The position numbers were made by a program, and so were the translations under genes. Under the pieces are notes generated by a model. It was not told the DNA's origin. It saw only the letters and a list, made by a program, of their open reading frames with translations, and did no database searches. A stretch of 64,000 bases of DNA, taken from contig JANPCU010000130.1 in NCBI GenBank assembly GCA_031431195.1, forward strand, positions 1 through 64,000, read 5' to 3'. Below, piece by piece: positions 62,276-64,000 of the stretch (positions are counted from its first letter, which is position 1; every line of letters begins with the position of its first letter). This stretch comes from TH-plancto1 sp031431195 (GTDB lineage Bacteria; Planctomycetota; Planctomycetia; Planctomycetales; Planctomycetaceae).

Positions 62276-63337
62276 ATGTTTGGAATCCGGACCCGCCAGC
62301 TGGCCGCCGTCATTGTGGCCTCCCTGGCCAGCCCCATGGCCCTGATGGCCCAGTGGAATCCCTTTGGCGATTGCTGCTGCTCCACCCCCGCTCCGGTCAT
62401 GACCGCCTCGACCCAGTGCATGCAGCCGGTGACCACGATGGTCACTAAGCAAGTGCAGCAGACGGAGTATCGTCCGAGGCAGACCGTTCAGACCCGACCG
62501 GTCACGAAGATGCGAATGGTCTCTAAACCAGTGACCGCATACCGCCAGGTGATGGAGACCAAGACGGTCGAAGTCCCCACGGTGAGCTACCAGACGGTCA
62601 CCGAAATGCAGACCAAGATGGTCAACAAAGGGCGTTGGCAAACCATGACACAGCCGGTCGCCAAGATGGCTCCCTGCCAGTACGACAGCCGTTCCGGCAT
62701 GTTGGCTTCGATGAATCGCATGGGCTATCAGATGCGGACGGCCCTCCAGCCGAATTACACCACTCACCGCCAGTTCATCCCACAGGTCTGCCAGACGACT
62801 TTTCCCGTTCAGCGGCAAGTGGCCGTCAACACAACTCAGCAGCGTTCCTACGTGGAGGCCAAGATGGTCGCGTATCAGACGACTCAGCAAGTCGCCGAAT
62901 ACTACACCGATTCGGAGCAGGTCACTGTGACCACGATGGAGCCCTTCACCGTCATGAAAACGGTTTCGGTGCCGATGACGCAGATGGCCTTTGTGGATCC
63001 CTACACTGGCATGGCCATTAGTCCAGCCAACACTCAGACCGCAGAAGAGAAGCAACCGACTCGCGCCGCTGAGAACGACAATCCTCCCGCAGGTGGCCTA
63101 CACAAGGGGATCTCCTATCCGAAACCCGAGCCAGTGCCAGCCAACGACAACCGCGTGATTCGTGACGATTCGACTCCGACATCTCCCGCACGGGTCATTG
63201 TTCAACCTGTCACTCGCCGTCAGCCAGCTGCCATCGCGGCCACCGGAACCAGCGGTTGGAAGGCTCATACGCCTGCTGCCAACGAACTGCCAGGACCGAA
63301 GACCGCCTCGGGCAAGGTTTCAATCGCCTCAAACTAA
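62276..63337 (+). CDS. Exported Thr/Val/Tyr-rich (YTV-like) envelope protein
   Basis: The 353-residue product has a signal peptide (LAAVIVASLASPMALMAQW). The mature part is built of repeats alternating Val, Thr, Tyr and Gln with positive residues (TVSYQTVTEMQTKMV, QVTVTTMEPFTVMKTVSVPMTQMAF, QTTQQVAEYYTDSEQVTV), with several cysteines (CCCST, QCMQP, PCQYD, VCQTTF). This is the composition of the YTV proteins found in planctomycete cell walls. The C-terminal 100 residues are Pro/Ala/Asn-rich. AGGA lies eight bases before the start at 62276. Confidence 0.72.
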   Translation: MFGIRTRQLAAVIVASLASPMALMAQWNPFGDCCCSTPAPVMTASTQCMQPVTTMVTKQVQQTEYRPRQTVQTRPVTKMRMVSKPVTAYRQVMETKTVEVPTVSYQTVTEMQTKMVNKGRWQTMTQPVAKMAPCQYDSRSGMLASMNRMGYQMRTALQPNYTTHRQFIPQVCQTTFPVQRQVAVNTTQQRSYVEAKMVAYQTTQQVAEYYTDSEQVTVTTMEPFTVMKTVSVPMTQMAFVDPYTGMAISPANTQTAEEKQPTRAAENDNPPAGGLHKGISYPKPEPVPANDNRVIRDDSTPTSPARVIVQPVTRRQPAAIAATGTSGWKAHTPAANELPGPKTASGKVSIASN

Positions 63338-63786
63338 GCGAGCCGTCAGGATCGCGCACCCGTCTTCGATAATTCCGACTAAGTCACTCCCTTCCCCCTC
63401 TCCCCTCGGCTAGTTTCCTACCCCACTTCCCCTCCCGTCTCTCGCAGGAACGGTGCCGGATCCCCTCCGGTGCCGTTTCTTTCTTTCATGGATGGGTGCG
63501 ATGAAATGCCAGATTTCTCTTGCCCCGCAAGTCGGTTTTCGGTGAAATGAATGAGGAGTGAGTGGGTTGTTCGGCTCTTACCGACAGTGAGGATTACTCC
63601 GGCTGCCGCTGCATAACCCGTGCCATCGCTCGGACCTTGCCGAGCCACGCCAGACGATTCAGGTGTTGTCGATTTTCACTCGTCACAGCCGGTTGTGGCA
63701 CCTAGGCTTCTGACGAGTGAATTGCCACTTTCGGGCCAGTGGTGCATTGATCCTCTCCACCAACCACTGAACTCTGCAGCAAATTC
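63338..63786. other. Intergenic region between the YTV-like gene and a kinase
   Basis: 449 bp without a gene. It contains the terminator at 63449-63477 and the leader of the partial kinase gene. The rest shows nothing definite. Confidence 0.55.
63449..63477 (+). terminator. Rho-independent terminator
   Basis: AACGGTGCCGG and CCGGTGCCGTT form an 11-bp stem in RNA (two G-U pairs) with loop ATCCCCT, followed by TCTTTCTTTC. It is the likely terminator of the YTV-like gene, 112 bp after its stop. Confidence 0.75.
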
Positions 63787-64000
63787 ATGGCCGCCCCGAA
63801 GACCACTCCTGTTGCCACTCGCTGGATCTGGCCGTTTGAGCTGATTGAACAAATCGGCGAGGGCGGCATGGGGGTTGTGTATCGGGCCCGCTACGTGGTC
63901 AACAACCGCGAAGTCGCACTGAAGATGCTGCCTGCGGATGTTACCGATAAAGTCGCCCTCGCCCGGTTTGAGCGCGAGTTGGAAGTGCTCAAGAACCTCA
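63787..64000 (+). CDS. Ser/Thr protein kinase, 5' end only
   Basis: The start of a kinase cut by the window edge. The translated part shows the glycine-rich loop QIGEGGMGVVYRAR and the ATP-binding lysine in EVALKML, then FERELEVLKNL, the alpha-C glutamate region. About 71 residues are visible, so the rest of the domain architecture is unknown. Confidence 0.88.
   Translation, partial: MAAPKTTPVATRWIWPFELIEQIGEGGMGVVYRARYVVNNREVALKMLPADVTDKVALARFERELEVLKNL

Overview
The window reads as chromosomal DNA of a member of the Planctomycetota, probably order Planctomycetales. The evidence is the gene content: DUF1549/DUF1553 and DUF1501 pairs, a DUF1559 lipoprotein, a PVC-type cytochrome, a Thr/Val/Tyr-rich YTV-like exported protein, many Ser/Thr kinases and Tat-exported Gfo/Idh/MocA and TIM-barrel proteins. 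G+C is around 60 percent and genes sit mostly alone or in short same-strand runs. I see no tRNA, rRNA, CRISPR array, phage or insertion sequence with a transposase.

Layout. 0-8 kb: FmdB-like protein, a membrane protein carrying two palindromic repeats in its reading frame, a halogenase-like flavoprotein, an APC permease, and a small membrane protein - ECF sigma factor - SpoIIE-type phosphatase run. 8-20 kb: a giant FG-GAP/ASPIC protein, a DCC thiol protein, transhydrogenase SthA, a secreted unknown, FabI, and the DUF1549-DUF1501 pair. 20-34 kb is the most unusual part: a sensor kinase preceded by a protein with both class I terpene synthase metal motifs, a tandem GT2 glycosyltransferase with one dead copy, a caspase-like protein fused to an esterase-like domain without its serine, and a 1251-residue membrane protein. 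34-48 kb: cardiolipin synthase, EboB-like TatD hydrolase, PhoH, two coupled unknowns, a PgpH-type HD phosphodiesterase, a PVC cytochrome, a DUF1559 lipoprotein and a kinase-FHA protein. 48-64 kb: housekeeping and exported proteins (Gfo/Idh/MocA, class V aminotransferase, SmpB, PheA, DUF2071, TrxB, PIG-L deacetylase, LptB, TIM-barrel epimerase, MazG, YTV-like protein) and the start of a second Ser/Thr kinase.

The strongest unexplained signal is not one gene but a dense population of short palindromic repeats, about twenty in 64 kb and of several unrelated sequence types. Two copies of one 124-bp element lie in frame inside unrelated genes. In at least three genes the stop codon lies inside an element end. 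Several types share one architecture: inverted arms that are themselves tandem iterations of an 8-15 nt word. Separately, the palindrome RCAGCTGY is strongly over-represented, including within codons, which recalls highly iterated palindromes of cyanobacteria. These points and the terpene-synthase-like/kinase pair are the best leads.
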